Below, one piece after another: positions 12,511 to 22,696 of a stretch of DNA of 64,000 nucleotides. Under the pieces are notes generated by a model. It was not told the DNA's origin. It worked only from the letters and a program-made list of their open reading frames with translations, and did not search any database. Position 1 is the first letter of the stretch. Every line of letters starts with the position of its first letter. Source of the stretch: Achatina immaculata (taxonomy: Eukaryota > Mollusca > Gastropoda > Stylommatophora > Achatinidae); the NCBI GenBank assembly GCA_009760885.1, contig CM019691.1, positions 29,992,314 through 30,056,313 on the forward strand, in the 5' to 3' direction. Both the position numbers and the translations under genes were made by a program.

Positions 12511-12765
12511 CTTATCCCATCTCTTCGTTGGTTCCCACAGGAACAGGTCTAGCCTGGCTATCGCCATAGTTCCCGTGGTCGTGGAGTCTTGTTTAAAAAG
12601 CGTTGCACACCCGCTGCTTTTTAGCCAAGACTGCTTTTTGGCATCACCTGGCGACCGAAAAAACCCGCCGTAACGCGCTATCAGTCCGACACCATGCTTT
12701 GCCTCAACATCTTCACCGCATCGGCTGCAAAGAACACCACCTCGCAGTTCCGGGGGCATTGAAGA
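12511..12765 (+). repeat. dispersed repeat body attached to the 34-bp unit
   Basis: The sequence downstream of the minisatellite (markers tagcctggctatcgccatag, gtggtcgtggagtc, ttgcacacc, gcaaagaacaccacctc) is shared with 62455-62700 (-) and 23770-24008 (+), and partly with 13375-13470 (-). In all three longer copies the 34-bp unit is at the same end. So minisatellite and body form one mobile or dispersed unit, of unknown class. Confidence 0.7.
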
Positions 12766-12976
12766 TGATTATGTACTTGACAGTAGCTGTCGAAAGTACC
12801 TGGTACATCATGTCATTTTTTAAAACCATCTACACTATTTTTATGTATATAAAGAGTGAGTCACCATCACATCCGTCTGCATATCCATCACAGATGGCAG
12901 AACGCTTTGAGTTCTCCCGCCCATGTGTCGCCTTTTATTCACTACAAACATAAGTATATTTTCCCCTCAGTAAAGT

Positions 12977-13160
12977 ATTTGTTCACACAGTTACAAAGAT
13001 ATCACCTATTTGTTCACACAGTTACAAAGATATCGCCTATTTGTTTACACATTTACAAAGATATCGCCTATTTGTTCACACAGTTACAAAGATATCGCCT
13101 ATTTGTTCACACATTACAAAGATATCCCCTATTTGTTCACACGGTTACAAAGATATCACA
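12977..13160 (+). repeat. 31-bp minisatellite, 6 units
   Basis: Six copies of a unit around ttacaaagatatcgcc and tatttgttcacaca, with period 30-31 bp (one unit lacks a base). Open frames across it are artefacts of the repeat. Confidence 0.88.
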
Positions 13161-13374
13161 GTCAGTTGTGGTTGTTGTGGATTCTTTTGAAAACGGAAAG
13201 TTGTCGACGATGATAGTATCTAAAACAATTATGAGATGAGATATGTGGGCGTCTTTACAGCCGATGCTGTGATGATGTTGAGCATGGTGTCCATTTGGGA
13301 GTGGGTTAAGGCGGCTACTTTCTCAGTCTCCGAGTGGAGCTGAAACAAAGCAAACTTCTTTAGAGATCCACCAT

Positions 13375-13540
13375 CATGGGGACGGACCATGGCGATCCTA
13401 ATCCCTGTTAGCCAGGCTGTCCCTGTTACCATATCAGCGGAAAATTAGGTCAAGGTCTTTTGTCAGATGTGCTTCGTCAGCCCTGACGCTAGCATGTTAG
13501 CTGTGAGTCGACGATTGTCAAATCAGACAGTGTCTTCACT
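13375..13540 (-). repeat. partial copy of the 34-bp-unit repeat family
   Basis: The + strand reads gatcctaatccctgttagcc and later ccctgacgctagcatg followed by ttagctgtgagtcgacgatt, matching the antisense copy at 62620-62830. About one diverged 34-bp unit is present. Confidence 0.5.
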
Positions 13541-13546
13541 TCATCA

Positions 13547-13870
13547 GTGGAGAACGTAGTCTTGGGGATGAGAGCCAACAGAGAACTTCATTCTGTGTAC
13601 AAACAATCACCAATCACTTTTGCCGTAAAAGCTAACAGATTACGAAGATTTGGCCATGGAAAAAAAACAAACAAAGAGGAGAGTTGTCAGACCAAACTTG
13701 TGTATTATACAAGTGATAAAAGGGACAAGGTTGGAGGGCCAGCCAAGGCAAACTTGCGAACAGACCTAATAGAGCTTGGAATAAACAACTGGAGTGAGAA
13801 GCCATTGGAGAGAGACAGAGAGAGTAGAGAGAATGAATGGATGAATGACCTTTTTTTTTGAAAGGATGAA
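13547..13870 (+). mobile_element. LINE-G 3' fragment
   Basis: The conceptual peptide shows a LRRFGH motif and, after a frame lesion, DKVGGPAKANLRTDLIELGI then NNWSEKPLERDRE. This is the C-terminal end typical of RTE-like LINE polyproteins (WxGHxxR, GRPxxxW, LGIxNWxxxAxDR). 5'-truncated; it ends in (GAATG)n. Confidence 0.65.
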
Positions 13871-14234
13871 GAATTGGGCGCGCAGGCCCGTCTTACATTC
13901 TGCCCTTCATCATTCCACCTTTCATTCTTCCCACACCCTTGATTTAATATAGGTATACAAATTACATGAAAACAAAGTATAAATGAATGCAGAATGAAAC
14001 TATTATATTCACAAATATAAGACTGAACTGTTACATTCACAGGTATAAAATGAGAGGTGACTAATCTAACAATATAGTGCTAGCACATACATGCAAACAC
14101 GCATACATACATAAATACATTTTCAGTGAAATTCTTTTACAGTTAACTCTTACACATTCATTAAGGTAATTTCTAACAAGTTACGTTTAGAACTATTTTT
14201 ATAAATAGGAAACAACGAGGCTTTCATACAGTGC

Positions 14235-14500
14235 AGTAACAGAACACAGTTTTTTTTAAATATTAAACATCGAAAAACATCGTAGACAAAGCACTTTAGT
14301 GAGATGTGAGAGAAAGGAAAATCACAGGAGGATTACCTGGGATTTGAACCACGGACTCCGGTAGCCACGAGAGAACAGCGTACCAACGAACTACACTATC
14401 TAGCACCCCCTCACTTCTAAAGGTACTTTGTCTACGATTTTTTTCGAGGTATAATCCTACAAAACTGTGTTCTATTACATCACGTTTAGTACTATGTTCT
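14235..14500. mobile_element. SINE-2 copy with an inverted tail piece
   Basis: On the minus strand a tRNA-like head (revcomp tagtgtagttcgttggtac ... gtggttcaaatccc) is followed by a tail ending ctttgtctacgatg ... aaactgtgttctgttac (left arm 14235-14305). On the plus strand a second copy of the same tail piece starts at about 14425 (ctttgtctacgattttttt ... ctgtgttctattac). The two tails face outward, making an inverted repeat of about 70 bp per arm. The uninverted form is at 20338-20520. Confidence 0.65.
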
Positions 14501-14505
14501 TTCAG

Positions 14506-14576
14506 AGTCTTAGGATGGCTGGCGAGTCATTGGATGAGAGGCTGTTAGATATTTCTATGGAGGCATATAGTTACGA
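14506..14576 (+). CDS. possible 5' exon with start codon (uncertain)
   Basis: A 71-nt stretch lies between a good acceptor (gttctttcag) and a good donor (gtaagt). It has an ATG at 14515 with A at -3 and G at +4, open for 20 codons (MAGESLDER...). It could be a first coding exon of the flippase gene, but its exit phase does not fit exon 1 at 22638 directly, so another small exon would be needed between them. No family resemblance is visible. This is a guess from splice-like signals only. Confidence 0.2.
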
Positions 14577-14579
14577 GTA

Positions 14580-15837
14580 AGTAAATATTGAAAGAGGCTT
14601 GAAGTTAAAGCATAATGTATTACTAATGGATTTTTAGATGGTAGGGAAGCGAGTTTCAGAACTGTGCTGCAGAATATGCAAGGCTTTTCTTGTACAGATT
14701 AAGCCTGGGTTCAGGAAGAAGACAGCTTTTAAAACATTGACTGTGTGTGTGTGTGTGTGAGAGAGAGAGATTGTGTGTGTGTTTTTAGAACTTTTTAACA
14801 AAAATTTATCGGCTGGCACGTCCTACTAGCATCAGTTTTTTTTTTTTTTGTCCGTTGAAGCTCAGCAAACACAGTGTCCTCTAGTTCCACTGTTTACGTC
14901 AGTCCCATGTCTTATTGACCCCCCAACCACCACTACCAACAACTGTGTTTCAGTTTTGTTTTGCCCATCAATCTGTCCGTGGCACAATAAATTCACCATT
15001 AAACATTTACATTCTGACTGTAAACCAGGACAGAGTCGATGGCATATCTTTGTTGTCTGCGGCTGACAGTGTTATTTGATAATGGAATTTTTGATACCGT
15101 TCCTTCCGGTGCGTCACCAAACATGATATTTGCAGTGTTCGTGTGTCTGTACGTGAGTGCCTAGACTTTTAAGATGCTGTATTATACATTAGTTCGTGGT
15201 TTTTTGTTTTGAGATTTAAGCCAGAAACTTTTGAATACGGCAAGGAGAGGTCAAGGACGGCTTCTTTTGTGGATCCAAAATAGCCCGTCAGAATAGTCCT
15301 TAAAGAGTGTGCGACACTTGAGAAAGTTTAGCCAGCAAGTGTGTTTCTCTTAAACTCGTCACCAACAACTGATATGATAAGACACGCCCGCGTTAGACAT
15401 CCGGGATTACGCGTATTTTAATCTTCTTGCCTCGTGAAACAAATATTGAGGATATTCATGACTGGTATCATTTCAGTGCTTCCATTAGCTATAATACTGT
15501 CTTGAAAGCTGTTTTCATAGACAGTTTCTGTTACGCGAAGGATTTAAAACATTTTTTCCGGAACTTCCAGTGACTGTGCTTTCAGTTAAAAGTATTCAAC
15601 TATCTTGTTTTCAGTTCAAAGTATTCAATTGTCCATGTGTTTTCATTTAAAAGTATTCATCTGTCTTCCACATTGCTTCCAGGACTGCCACAGAACATTA
15701 GATATTTTGTAAATATGTATATGGATTCTGTCAGTTGTTGCGGAGATCAGATGTGACTCCCATAGAGCTTTTTTTTCCTGTTGCAATATCCTCTTATATT
15801 TTTTGCATAAGAGCCTGTATGCATACATATACATCTT
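14580..15837. other. no gene seen; GT/GA microsatellite
   Basis: Noncoding. (GT)n(GA)n at 14740-14782 and a T run at 14836-14850. The motif attcaac/tttcagtt...aaagtattca recurs three times at 15580-15660. The open frames lack any family resemblance. Confidence 0.5.
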
Positions 15838-17470
15838 ACATCTTTCCCGTGCCTCTAACTGTCATATAGGGCCCGCATGATAGTTCGCCAAGATTTCCTG
15901 TCTTCAGCGACTTTTTTCAATCTCATCAAGGGATATTATGCCCACTGAACTGGCCTCTCGTAACAGTGTCCTCTTTAGAGGTTCATGTGGTCGACCTATT
16001 TTTCTTTGGCCTGTGGTGTTCCACTTGATAGCTTGTTTGGGGATCCTCTGATTGTTTCTTCTCATCACATGACCGACATATGTCTATCTTCTTTTTCTGA
16101 TCACCCATGAGACTGGTTGTTGTTTGCTCGTCTGTTTTATCTCTGCATTGTTCTTGAATTCGTTCCACTTGATGCCGAGTATTTTCCTTTAAGCGTTTGT
16201 TTTCAGAAGAGTCTTAATTTCTTGTCTGTTTCTTTAGTTGTTTTCCAGCTTTCACATGCAAAAATAGGATGGATATTACATCTGAATTGAATAACCTTAA
16301 CTTGGTTTTTGTGCTTATAACTTTAGAGTGCCATATGTTCTTAAAATTCTTGAAGATCAATCCTGCTTTTGCAATTCGAATTCTAACTTCCTTTCTAGTG
16401 TCACCATCCTGGTCTATGCAGCTGCCGAGATATGCAAACTGATTGACATCTTCAACAGCTGTTCCTTCTACGTATATTTGTCCTTCGTGGTTAATGAGAA
16501 GTTTCATGATTTTTGTTTTATCCTTGTTAATTTCAAGTTCTGTTTTACTAGCAATTGAAGACAGGGTATCTGTTTTTCTTGCATTGATTTCACATTGTCA
16601 CTGATAAGAGTTATGTCATCTGCAAAATGATCTTCCATTTGGGTCTCATGTACTCAATCAACGCCTGTTTTCATCATCGTCATCATCGCCTTTCACTCCC
16701 TTGAGAGCATAGGTCACGTATAAAGGCTCTCCAGTCATTCCTGTTCTTGGAATTATTCTCTGCTTCCTTCCATGTGCATCTCGTGTCTCTGGGCACTGTC
16801 ATAGTTTCTCTTCTCCAAGTAAGTCTAGGTATTCCTTGTTTTCTATTTAATGCCCGTTTTACCTGTTCAGTATTTTTTCATTATGAAGTCTATGACAATT
16901 CCAGAAAGCAAAGGCGATACTATACATCCTTGTTTCACGCCTGTTTCAGTCTGGAACCATTCTGGTATTCCATATATTCTTAAAATTCCCCACAATGAAC
17001 CTCTAAAGTGTATGTTACCAAATGTCTTTTTAAAAGTCTATGAAGTTCAGTATTAATGGTTTCTGCTTTTCAATATGTTCTTTAAGTATTATTCTTAGAG
17101 TCAAGATCTGGTCGAGACAGCTTCTCCCTTTTAGAAATCCTGCTTGTTCTTCTCTCATTGCACCATCCACTATATCTTTAATTCTATTCAGAATAACTTT
17201 GCAAAATACTTTAGACATAACTGATACTAAGGTTTATTGCAATCTCTAAGGTTGCTTTTTTTCAGTATTTTAACGATGATTCTTTTTTTCCATTTAGAAG
17301 GAACCTTTTCTTCTTTCCAAATTTTAGTAAACATTCTCTGTAGATGGTTCATGTTTTCAGTGTTAATAGCTTTTAACATTTCTACTATTTCACCTTCACC
17401 TGCAGCTTTTGTTGTTAGCTTTAGATTCACTGCTGTTTCAATTTCATGCAATGTAATTTCATCTAGGTTG
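15838..17470 (-). mobile_element. LINE-B relic (reverse transcriptase), interrupted
   Basis: Antisense non-LTR retrotransposon. From right to left: pre-RT region with KWKKRIIVKILKK (about 17290), RT block EEQAGFLKGRSCLDQILTLR (about 17120), C-terminal VNQFAYLGSCIDQDGDTRKE (about 16430) and the conserved 3' tail ending in cttacatcttt at 15838. Many frame lesions and stops. It is interrupted at about 16668-16840 by a LINE-E end. Clade not fixed; RTE/CR1-like architecture. Confidence 0.85.
16662..16845 (-). mobile_element. LINE-E 3' fragment nested in LINE-B
   Basis: The reverse complement of catcatcgcctttcactccc and the following bases matches the end of the + strand LINE-E at 38339-38968 (tail peptide W-R-A-F-I ... 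C-x-Q-G-S). The second LINE-B copy (near 21225) lacks it. Short flanks acgcctgtttt (about 16651) and atgcccgtttt (about 16851) look like an aged target duplication with two mismatches. Confidence 0.65.
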
Positions 17471-18265
17471 ATATTTATATAAGTTTATATATAGAAAGAA
17501 GATATACTATATGCACACAAATAGCGGGTGTAATAACATTCTAAAATGTCCTTTGAGCATGTTTTAATGATGGCCTTTAGTGAAAAAATACATCAGAGAA
17601 TTTTGAATTTATAAAATAACCAGCATTCCATAAAATGATAGTAGAAGAACTGAAAAAAAAATTTTTTTTTTCTTTTACTTAAAACTACATTGCTTAAGTG
17701 ACCCATGAATGGTGAATTGTGAATTTTTTTAGAGCATTTCCAGAATGTTATGATTTTATTTCACTGTCATCATCATCATCTGCCCACTGTTCATATCTTG
17801 CTTGCAGTGGTCTTCCAATTTGCCCTGCTTTCTTCATTTTTACAGTGCACCCTGCCAAGATCAGTCCACGTGTGTTTGTGTGTGTGTGTGTGTGTGTGAG
17901 TGAGAGAGAGAGAGTGTGTTGTTCTCTTGCTCTTTTTCCTTCTACCCTTTCCTCTAGTATGGTTATTATTATTAATATGACTGTCAGGTTCTAAATTCTC
18001 TCTCTCTCTCTCTCTCTCTCACACACTCACTTGCTCTCTCTCTCTCACTTACTCTCTCTCTCTCTCACTTACTCGCTCTCTCTCTTCCTCCAGCTTCAGT
18101 TGATTTAGTACTTCTTTGTTTTCTTTTATTGGAATTTGTCCTATTTTTCAATGTATCATATTTCAAGTGCCTCGGTTTACTTTTCCTCACCCTGTACAAT
18201 CCCACAGTTATTTTCAACATCTCTGTACCTTGTTTGGCTTCAGAGCTAATCTTTTATCTAATTTT
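17471..18265. other. no gene seen; GT/GA and CT microsatellites
   Basis: Noncoding. (GT)n(GA)n at 17874-17916; (CT)n with interspersed ACACACTCACTT at 17998-18085. The remainder is AT-rich without recognisable coding pattern. Confidence 0.55.
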
Positions 18266-18270
18266 ATTAC

Positions 18271-18560
18271 CACGAGGGTGATTCAAAAAGTTGATTATAA
18301 AATTCAATTAGAGATACAAGTCATATGCCAGATTTCTTCACCGGTTCACCTGCTTCTCGAGAGATGCGCCAATTATCATGAATAATGGGGTCAGCACGAC
18401 ACACATTCTCATCATTAAGGGCCATGCTGGGACGACCGGAACATTCCTTTTTACGGATTGAAGTTCGCCTATTTTTCGCTCATATACATATTGAAAATGA
18501 CGACCTTCCGATTAAGCGCACAACGCCATCTATCGGATGGTGTCAGTATCTTCACTATTA
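18271..18560 (+). mobile_element. possible mariner-type terminal fragment
   Basis: Begins with acgagggtgattcaaaaagt, which resembles mariner-family terminal repeats. It is followed by moderately GC-rich sequence unlike its surroundings, up to the next mariner start. No second terminal repeat or transposase motif was found, so it is a truncated piece or an unrelated repeat. Confidence 0.4.
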
Positions 18561-18565
18561 ATATA

Positions 18566-19560
18566 CAAGGGGCGTTCAGAAAGTAATGCACCACATCTTT
18601 CTTTTTTTCATATAATAATGAAGATAGAAGTGTGAAATTTTGCACACTTTAAATACGGCATGTGCCGATTGTGTGAACCAAATTGCACCACAGTCGGCCA
18701 AAGAATATGGCTGCCCTTACCGTTGAAGTAGGCCGTGTTATCAACTTGCGATATAAGCAGCGAATTGTGATAGAATTTCTCGTTGCAGAGAAGGAAACTG
18801 TTGTGAACATTCACAAGCCTCTATGTGATGTGTATGGAAGTTTTGCAGTCAACAGGAGTACAGTCAGTCGCTGGGTCCAGAGAATCAAAGAATCAACAAG
18901 TGGAGATAAGGAGTTGCATGATCGGCCGCGCTGTGGACGTCCTGCCACAGCCATCAAGGCAGAAATGCTGAAATGCGCTGAGGGCATTATTCTTACTGAT
19001 AGGCGTATGTAACAGTTGGCCTTAAAGCTGTCAGTCAGCAATGGTAGTGCAAATGCAGTTATAAAAGCTCTCGGATGATCTAAGGTTTGCGCAAGATGAG
19101 TTCCTTGAAGTCTCACAAATGGACATTGATTGCAAAGGACAGCAATTTCTTCTGAATTGTTGGAGCATTTCAGTGCTGAGGGAGAGAACTTTTTGATTAA
19201 GATCCAGGTGACAAAATCTGGGCGCATCATTTTGAACCTGAGACAAAAAAAAAAAAGACAGTCATTGGAGTGGCATCATCCGCAGTCATTACAAAGAAAG
19301 AAATTCAAGACAGCTCCTTCAGCTGGAAAGGTCATGATCACTGTCTTTTTGGGACATTGAAGGTGTGATTCTTGTGGATGTTATGCCAAGAGGAGAGACA
19401 ATCAATTCATAAGCCTACATTAAGACATTGAAAAAACTCAATCAGCTTTTTTTTGCAGAGTTCGGCCGCACAAGAATCCAGCAGACCTGCTTCTCATTCA
19501 CAACATTGCGCGCCTTCACACGAGTCTGGCAACGCAGGAAACAATCACCAAATTTAATAC
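18566..19560 (+). mobile_element. mariner-superfamily relic, second copy
   Basis: Starts with terminal repeat aggggcgttcagaaagtaat, identical in core to the inverted copy at 2384-2405. The transposase N-terminus at 18704-19012 encodes the helix-turn-helix region, including TVSRWVQRIKESTSGDKELH and RPRCGRPATA. A stop at 19010 and frame changes follow, then remnants of the catalytic part near 19350-19540 (LLIHNIA...TSLATQE, where the HDN Asp has become Asn). The 3' end is lost. No functional product. Confidence 0.85.
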
Positions 19561-20335
19561 AGTGCTGGATTATTCATTAGGCTGAAGCTTAGAGGGGCCC
19601 ATCTTCAAGGAAACAGAAGAACTGCAGATACAGAGTAAAGCATTGGTTTACATGAAAATAATTGAAGAACCAAGTAATAAGTTTGGTGAAAAGTGAAGAG
19701 CTGAAGGTGACGTATCAGTTAGTTTGATCTGTGCAACAGAAAGCCAGAGACTTGTAGTAATAGTAGAGACCGTAACTAAAGAGGGGAGGGGTGGGACTTC
19801 AGGTCATAAATCTGGAGATTGACAATGTAGGAAGCTTACTAAGTTTAGCCTAGGAAGATACATGATGATTAATCCAATGTTAATTAATTATAAGCTTCAG
19901 ATATATTTTCAGCACCACTGGATAATGCAAGTATAAGCATTCTTTTTCTTAGACTTTGTATGCATTCAGTCTGTCTGCACAGCAATAGGTGATTCGTTGC
20001 TTGGCTGTATTCAACCTGTCTGTTTCTGTGTAATCATCATCTGGTGAATTCAGCCTCTCAGCAGGTACCAACCTTTTCAGACACAAACATACACACACGA
20101 TCGTGTCTGGTGCATATTGGACAACAACAACATCAACATATGAATAAATACTGTTACATACAGTTAGTTTCAGGTTATGGTTACAGCAACAAATACCTGC
20201 TAGGAGACTGAATCTAAGCCACTGAATTTCTATGTCATGGCCTCGTTTCTTTCTGGGTGTCACTATCTTCATTTCGACTAAACAGGTACTGATGAGTTCG
20301 CTTTCAAAACACCTTTTTTTTAGAAGGGGGGGGGG
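19561..20335. other. no gene seen
   Basis: Noncoding, mildly AT-rich. A G run at about 20325-20336 sits directly before SINE-2. The antisense open frame at 19949-20272 has no family pattern. Confidence 0.5.
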
Positions 20336-20337
20336 GT

Positions 20338-20525
20338 GTGAGATAGTGTAGTTTGTTGGTACACTGTTCTCTCGTGGCTAGACAACTGCTCGTCCTACTG
20401 GAGTCCATGGTTTGAATCCCAGGTAATTCTTTTGTGATTTTTCTTTCTCTCACATCTCACTAAAGTGCTTTGTCTACGATTTTTTCGAGGTCTAATCCTA
20501 CAAAACTGTGTTCTGTTACTTTATT
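20338..20525 (+). mobile_element. SINE-2
   Basis: tRNA-like head: A-box tagtgtagtttgttggtac and B-box ggtttgaatcccagg, separated by a longer than usual spacer. The body is ctttctctcacatctcacta, and the tail is gctttgtctacgatttttt ... ctgtgttctgttac. A copy with an inverted second tail is at 14235-14500. Confidence 0.75.
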
Positions 20526-20624
20526 GTTGGAAATGCGTGAGATTTTTTTTTCATTGCGGTAACTCAGATGTAGAAGTGAGGGACATGATGCTAAAACATT
20601 TATTTGTCAATCTCACATTTCTCT

Positions 20625-20697
20625 CTCCGAACCCTTAAGTGCCCTTGGCACATGGGGCTTCCCCAAGTGTTTTCCCACAAACACCTGTCCTTCACTT
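20625..20697 (-). mobile_element. LINE-A 3' end fragment
   Basis: The revcomp of gaacccttaagtgcccttgg and the sequence up to cacctgtccttc matches the last ~70 bp of LINE-A (53375-53450), including the start of the (AG)n tail. It abuts the LINE-B relic at 20708. Confidence 0.75.
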
Positions 20698-20707
20698 GTA
20701 AGTACAT

Positions 20708-22585
20708 CTTATGCATTGTTCTTGAATTCGTTCCACTTGATGTTGAGTATTTTCCTTAGGCATTTGTTTTAAAAAGAGTCTTAATTTCTTGTCTATTTTT
20801 TTAGTTTATTTCCTGCTTTCACATGCATAAATGAGGGTAGATATTACATTTGAATTGAATAGTCTTAACTTGGTTTATAACTTTAGAATGCCGTATGTTC
20901 TCAAGATTCTTGAAGGTCGATGCTGCTTTTGCAGTTCTAATTCTGACTTCCTTTCTAATGTCACCATCCTGGTCTATGTAGCTGTCTAGGTATGCAAATT
21001 GATTGACTTCTTCAGCATCTGTCCCCTCTACATGTATTTTTTCATTTTGATTAATGGGAAGTTTCATTATTTTTGTTTTGTCCTTGTTAATATCAAGTCC
21101 TATTTTACTGGCCAGTGAAGATAGGATATCTGTTTATTCTTTCATTGGAATTGTTACTGATAGGAGTTATGTCATCAGCAAAATCAAGATCTCCTAGTTG
21201 GGTCCCATGTACTCAATCAATACTTGTGTTAACTATGCAGCATTTTTTCATTGTGAAGTCTATTGTAATTCCAAAAAGCAAAGGAGACAGTATACATCCT
21301 TGCTTCATGCCTGTTTCAATCTGGAACCATTCACTCATTCCTTCTTCTGTTTTACTGCACAAATATATCCATTGTAGAAGTCCTTAATGATGTTGACAGT
21401 TTTAGATAGTATTCCATATAGACTTAAAATTCCCCACAATGAACCTCTAAAGTGTATGTTACCAAATGCCTTGTCTATGAAGTTCGGTATTAATGGTTTC
21501 TGCTTTTCAATATGTTCTTCAAGTATTATTCTTAGAGTCAAGATCTGGTCAAGACAGCTTCTCCTTTTTCAAAATCCTGCTTGTTCTTCTCTCATTGCAA
21601 AATACTTTAGACATAACTGATACTAAGGTTACTCCTCTCCAGTTATTGCAATTGCTAAGGTTGCCTTTTTTCAGTATTTTAACAATGATTCCTTTTTTCC
21701 ATTTAGAAGGGACCTTTTCTTCTTTCCAAATCTTATTAAACATTCTCTGTAGTTGTCTCATGTTGTCACTATTGATAGCTTTTAACATTTCGGGTGTTAT
21801 TTCATTATCACCTGCAGCTTTTGTTGTTAGCCATTAAATTCACTGCTGTTTCAATTTCATGCAATGTAATTTCATCTAGGTTGACATTTAGTTGTGGGGC
21901 TGGTAAGTCGGTAATAGGATTCTAGTTTTGCTAAGGATTGGTCTTTCTTTAGATGTAATAGCACCTGTTAGCCTCTTTTGTATGTTATATAAAGTTTTGC
22001 TGTCTCCTGTTTTTGCTGCTTTCTCTGCCTCTTTTGCCATATTGTCTATGTATTCTCTTTTATCCCTTCAAGCTGAACTTTTTTACTTTCTTGTCTATTT
22101 CTTTGTATGTTGCTTTTGCCAGGTCTTTTCCAAGATCTGTCTTTACATTCAGCATGTCTAATTTGACTACTCGTCTTTCATGTATGTACTTCCATGTGTT
22201 TTCTAATATCCATGCTTTTCTATTTGGTTTTTTTCAGTCCAGCGCTTGCTTTTGCTGCTGTGATTATGGCTGTGCTGTAAGAATTCCATCATCTATACCT
22301 ATATCGAGTGTTGTGGTATGATTGGCAAATTCCCGATTGAAATTACTGTTAGTACTCTCTTCTTGTAGGCTGTGACTTCTTTCTGTGTATTGATTTCTTG
22401 TGTTGGCTTTTCAGTTTTAGTTTTATTTTCCCTATACACAGATTGTGATCACTGTTGACATCTGCACCCCTATATGCCCTTACATCTGTCAGAGATGTTT
22501 TGTGTTGCTTTCCAATACAAAAGTGATCTATCTGGTTTCTAGTTCTGTCATCATAAGTACATAGATAAGTAAAAGAAATGCTGAA
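20708..22585 (-). mobile_element. LINE-B relic with endonuclease and reverse transcriptase parts
   Basis: Antisense and longer than the 15838 copy. From right to left: the endonuclease end (around 22430-22560, peptide pattern RTRNQIDHFCIGK...GADVNSDH), the linker, RT 5' part with KWKKGIIVKILKKGNLSNC (about 21680), QAGF remnants, and the C-terminal VNQFAYLDSYIDQDGDIRKE (about 20970). It is interrupted by frameshifts and stops. It lies about 50 bp from the acceptor of flippase exon 1. Confidence 0.85.
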
Positions 22586-22637
22586 GAGTTTATTTATTTA
22601 GCACTTTTAACCCTTGATATGTCTTATTTTCTTCCAG

Positions 22638-22696
22638 AAGTTGAACGCATAATCAAAGTTAACAACCCAGCGTTCAATGCCCAGTTTGAATATGCA
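22638..22696 (+). CDS. ATP8B: ATP8B-like exon 1 (first secure exon)
   Basis: Begins after a cttccag acceptor and ends at a gtaagt donor; 59 nt, entry phase needs one base from upstream, exit phase 0. Encodes the conserved pre-TM1 stretch [19 protein letters not shown], the class-1 P4 pattern R-x-x-K-x-N-x-x-x-[FY]-N-x-x-F. It has no start codon, so at least one 5' coding exon lies upstream. An antisense LINE-B relic ends about 50 bp before the acceptor. Confidence 0.93.

Noticed and set aside
11884..13160. CRISPR-like array
   Set aside because: Units abut without unique spacers, and the surroundings are animal intronic or intergenic DNA.
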